Source: Devosia chinhatensis | GTDB taxonomy: Bacteria > Pseudomonadota > Alphaproteobacteria > Rhizobiales > Devosiaceae | Length of the DNA: 64,000 nucleotides | Direction: 5' to 3' | Assembly: GCF_000969445.1 (NCBI RefSeq) | Contig: NZ_JZEY01000054.1 | Coordinates: forward strand, 1,798,001 to 1,862,000 | Shown here: one piece after another, positions 61,118 through 64,000 of the stretch | Position numbering within the stretch: the stretch's first letter is position 1 | Layout of the letters: every line of letters starts with the position of its first letter | The notes under the pieces: model-generated | The model's input: the letters and a program-made list of their open reading frames with translations, nothing else | Told to the model about the DNA's origin: nothing | Databases searched by the model: none | Made by a program: the position numbers and the translations under genes

Positions 61118-62572
61118 TCAGCTGTGGCTGCCGCTCAGCTCGCGAAGCTCTTCCACCGAGCGCACCCGCTTGCGCGCAGCCCCCTCCCAATCCCGCGTCT
61201 TGACCGTGGACTTGGCAACGCGCTCCCTGGCGGCGGGCACGGCATTGGCATATTGCGGCAGCCATTGCGCCTGGGCGACCACCATCTCGTCGACCATGGC
61301 CCACACTTCGTCCGGCGTACAGATGGCTCCGACCAGCGGATCATGCAGCACGGCGAGCTTGAGCATGTCGATATCCCCGCTCATCGCTGCTTCCACCGAC
61401 AGGCGCTGCACCGATACGGACACCGAACATGTCGCTGCGCAGGCGGTGGGCAGGGTAATGCCCTCGATCATGTTGATGCCGAAGCGGTCGACGTAGCCGG
61501 GGCTTTCGATGATCGCGTCATCGGGCAGATTGGTAATGATGCCATTGTTGCGGCGGTTGAAGTGGCCACGATAGACCCGGCCGGTTTCAATGGCCTCGAT
61601 GATGTAGCTGGCATGTTCGCTGGTGCGCTTGTAGTCGGACAAAGGCTTGTTGGCCTCTTCCTTGAACACCGGGAAATCGGTTTCGAACCAGTTGCGGCGC
61701 TCCGTCGAATAACGCAGATAGCCGCCAGTCTCGCCATGGATCCAGTGGCTCATGTCGATCCAGCGATTGATCTCGTCGGGACGCTTGCGATACCAGGGCA
61801 GGTATTCGGAAAGATGGCCGTTGCTCTCGGTCGAATAGACACCGAAGCGCTTCAGCACGTCGATGCGGACCTTTTCGGTCTTGGAATAGATCGGATGGGC
61901 TTCGAACCCGGCGATCAATTCTTCCTTCTCGATTTTGCGGCCCTTGGCGCGGATGTCGATATACCAGGTCTGGTGATTGATGCCGGAGCAGACATAGTCG
62001 AGCTCGTCATCGGTGACGCCCAGCACTTCGGCGATCTGGTGAGCGCCATGCTGCACGCCGTGGCAGAGCCCCACGACATTGACGCCGCCATACATTTCGG
62101 CTGCCCAGGTGTTCATGGCCATGGGATTGGCATAATTGAGGAACAGCGCACCTGGCTCGGCCACTTCCCGGATATCCTTGCAGAAATCGAGGATCACCGG
62201 AATGTTGCGCTGGCCGTAGAGAATGCCGCCGGCGCAGATCGTGTCGCCCACGCACTGATCGACGCCATATTTGAGCGGAATGGAAATGTCGCTGGCAAAG
62301 GCCTCAAGCCCCCCGACGCGCACGCAGCTCATGATATAGCGCGCCCCGGTAATGGCTGCTCGACGATCGGTCGTCGCGCTCACCTTGGCAGGCAGCTTGT
62401 TGACCGAAACAATGGTCTCGATCACCTGCTTCACCATATCCAGATTGTGCGGGTTGATGTCTGTCAGCGCGAATTCGACATCGGCGAATTCGGGCACCTT
62501 CAACAGGTCAGAGATCAGTGTCTTGGTAAAGCCGATTGATCCGGCGCCGATCACCGTAACCTTGAATGACAT
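61118..62572 (-). CDS. Second GH4 glycosidase (alpha-galactosidase/alpha-glucosidase)
   Basis: The 484-residue GH4 enzyme has a Rossmann GAGSIGFTK at the N-terminus, NPMAMNTWA, GLCHGVQHG and GINHQTWYI, with Cys and His ligands intact. It shares the family with the enzyme at 57847 but is divergent and slightly longer. It probably acts on a different alpha-linked sugar. It is transcribed leftward from the gap shared with the second AraC gene. Confidence 0.9.
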   Translation of the reverse strand: MSFKVTVIGAGSIGFTKTLISDLLKVPEFADVEFALTDINPHNLDMVKQVIETIVSVNKLPAKVSATTDRRAAITGARYIMSCVRVGGLEAFASDISIPLKYGVDQCVGDTICAGGILYGQRNIPVILDFCKDIREVAEPGALFLNYANPMAMNTWAAEMYGGVNVVGLCHGVQHGAHQIAEVLGVTDDELDYVCSGINHQTWYIDIRAKGRKIEKEELIAGFEAHPIYSKTEKVRIDVLKRFGVYSTESNGHLSEYLPWYRKRPDEINRWIDMSHWIHGETGGYLRYSTERRNWFETDFPVFKEEANKPLSDYKRTSEHASYIIEAIETGRVYRGHFNRRNNGIITNLPDDAIIESPGYVDRFGINMIEGITLPTACAATCSVSVSVQRLSVEAAMSGDIDMLKLAVLHDPLVGAICTPDEVWAMVDEMVVAQAQWLPQYANAVPAARERVAKSTVKTRDWEGAARKRVRSVEELRELSGSHS

Positions 62573-62669
62573 GTGTTGCTCCTCCGGGCATCTGGGAATT
62601 TCAGGTAATGTGCTAGCGCTCAGCGGCCCCCCGGTGATAGAGAAAGCTTGTGCGAACGAGGGTAATTTT

Positions 62670-63539
62670 GTGCTCGCCCAGCTGCTCGATCATGGCCACG
62701 ATATCCGTGTGCTGGGCCTGCCCAAGGCACCGGTGCCGCTCCACTGCATGGCGATCAGCACCGGCTACGAGCAGCGTCGCAACGAGGTCTATTCCTGGGA
62801 TGGGACCCAGCGCGGCACCGCGCCCTTCGTGATTGTCCAGCATACGCTGGTGGGCGAAGGCAGGCTCGACTTCTCGGGCGTTCGCCATCGCCTTCGGCCC
62901 GGTGACACCATGATCGTCACCCTGCCCCATGCGCATCGCTATTGGCTCGAGCGCGGCGGCGAATGGGAATATTTCTGGCTCGTTCTCAATGGCCGCGAGG
63001 CGCTGCGCCTTGCGCGGGACATTATCGCGGCCCATGGCCCGGTGCTAAGGCCCGACGCGGCCATTGTCGACCGCCTGGCGGCCTCCTGCCTGACCCTGCT
63101 CGACAAGTCCATGACCAGTCCCGGCGCGGCTTCGCTGTCGGCTTACGGCGCCATGGTCGCGCTCTACGATCACGCCTTTGCCGCTGCCGATCGGCCGGAA
63201 CCCGACCTCTCGCCGGCCCTGCGGCGCGTTATCGCCCATATCGAGAACAATATAGCCGAGCCGCTGCATGTCGAGCGCCTCGCCGGCCTGGCCGAACTGA
63301 GCCGCGCCCATTTTGTGCGCCAGTTCACCGCCGCCATGGGCATGCCCCCGTCGCGCTTTGTATGGTTGAGGCGCATGGAGAGGATCGAGCGGTTGCTGGT
63401 CGCCACCGATCTGGGCATTGCCGCCATCGCCACGGCCACCGGCTTTGCCGGCCCCAATTACCTTGCCAAGGCGTTTCGTCGCCATGCCGGTCAGGCGCCG
63501 CTCGAATATCGCACCTCGGCCCGCCTCTCCTTTGACTGA
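62670..63539 (+). CDS. AraC-family transcriptional regulator
   Basis: The 289-residue regulator has an N-terminal cupin-like ligand domain (HRLRPGDTMIVTLPHAHRYW) and a C-terminal AraC DNA-binding domain (HVERLAGLAELSRAHFVRQF, then LGIAAIATATGFAGPNYLAK). I chose the GTG at 62670 because GAGGG precedes it at seven bases; a GTG at 62634 is possible. It is divergent from the second GH4 gene and likely controls it in response to sugar. Confidence 0.88.
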   Translation: MLAQLLDHGHDIRVLGLPKAPVPLHCMAISTGYEQRRNEVYSWDGTQRGTAPFVIVQHTLVGEGRLDFSGVRHRLRPGDTMIVTLPHAHRYWLERGGEWEYFWLVLNGREALRLARDIIAAHGPVLRPDAAIVDRLAASCLTLLDKSMTSPGAASLSAYGAMVALYDHAFAAADRPEPDLSPALRRVIAHIENNIAEPLHVERLAGLAELSRAHFVRQFTAAMGMPPSRFVWLRRMERIERLLVATDLGIAAIATATGFAGPNYLAKAFRRHAGQAPLEYRTSARLSFD

Positions 63540-63556
63540 CCGCTGTCCGCCAGCCT

Positions 63557-64000
63557 TCAGGTGACCAGTGACTTGGGCGGCCGCAGCGCCAGCGACCACA
63601 CCACGCAGCCGATGGCCATCAGGCAGGTGACGGTGGAATAGAAGAAGGCATGCGTGCCGAAATGCTCGACCAGCACGCCGAAAGCGATCAGGGCGATCAT
63701 TGCGGTGGCCATGTTGAGCATGTTGGCAAAGCCCTGCGCCTCGGCGGCATTGGCCTCGTTGGTCCAGTTGGCGATGAAGTGCACCACCCCGAAATAGCCC
63801 ATGCCGAAGCTGAAGGCGTGCAGCAGCTGGGTGAGGAACAGCACTTCCACCGGCGGATTGAACGCCATGATGGTGAACCGCAACAGGCCCGCCAACGCAC
63901 CCGCCAGGATCATGTTGCGCGCCGTCACCCGCCCGCCAAAGCGCCGCCAGGCAAACATCAGGATCGCCTCGCCCACCGCCGCAATACCCAGCAGCGGTCC
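63557..64000 (-). CDS. MFS transporter, C-terminal part (5' end outside window)
   Basis: The frame is open from the stop at 63557 to the right edge. It encodes about 147 residues with at least four membrane segments (e.g. TARNMILAGALAGLLRFTIM and LTQLLHAFSFGMGYFGVVHF). The pattern resembles MFS_1_like permeases of the LacY and phenylpropionate type. Its stop is 17 bases from the convergent AraC stop. A sugar role is possible from context only. Confidence 0.85.
   Translation of the reverse strand, partial: GPLLGIAAVGEAILMFAWRRFGGRVTARNMILAGALAGLLRFTIMAFNPPVEVLFLTQLLHAFSFGMGYFGVVHFIANWTNEANAAEAQGFANMLNMATAMIALIAFGVLVEHFGTHAFFYSTVTCLMAIGCVVWSLALRPPKSLVT

Noticed and set aside
60837-61304. 155-codon leftward frame spanning the halogenase/GH4 gap
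   Set aside because: It overlaps the ends of two well-supported genes, and its translation is Arg/Ala-rich with no start signal or family.

Overview
The window looks like chromosome from an alphaproteobacterium of the order Hyphomicrobiales (Rhizobiales), most like Devosia or a close relative. The evidence is high GC content, a flagellar cluster with alphaproteobacterial regulators (fliX, flbT, flaF, a MotE-like protein, a DUF6468 protein), an alphaproteobacterial CsgH-type curli chaperone, and a giant coiled-coil protein resembling the Growth Pole Ring protein of polar-growing Rhizobiales. The genus is an inference from gene content, not from a search. I see no phage, insertion sequence, CRISPR array, rRNA or tRNA.

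Positions 1-27006 are mainly a motility island. Leftward runs fliL-fliM-DUF6468-motE-(large secreted protein, cut by the window edge). Rightward runs flgF-flgG-flgA-flgH. An insertion follows: an M32 carboxypeptidase, a small curli-like operon (curlin repeat protein, CsgH-like chaperone, second curlin repeat protein), a YCII protein and dksA. Then come fliX (leftward), flgI-flgJ-(FlgN-like)-(small unknown protein), two large flagellin genes, flbT-flaF, and the leftward hook operon flgE-flgK-flgL. Sigma-54 type promoters, CGGCA-N5-TGCCG palindromes resembling FlbD (ftr) elements, and CtrA-like boxes lie upstream of these operons. This suggests a Caulobacter-style hierarchy.

Positions 27274-44707 are housekeeping and metabolic: a P-loop ATPase, metA (methionine synthesis), phoX behind a three-unit Pho-box array, a YcjX/DUF697 pair, and an EAL protein. 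A sulfate-assimilation set follows, cysG-DUF2849-cysI-cysH::DUF934, with a thioredoxin-reductase-like ferredoxin-NADP reductase and two [2Fe-2S] ferredoxins around it. Next are a methyltransferase, release factor 3 and an Hpt phosphotransfer protein. Positions 45065-50548 hold one 1827-residue membrane-anchored coiled-coil protein with about 30 uninterrupted 11-residue repeats.

Positions 50631-64000 look like an alpha-galactoside utilisation locus. It has a MelR-like AraC regulator, a peptide-type ABC importer (binding protein, two permeases, one fused double ATPase), two GH4 glycosidases, a flavin-dependent halogenase-family protein between them, a second AraC regulator, and a truncated MFS transporter at the right edge.
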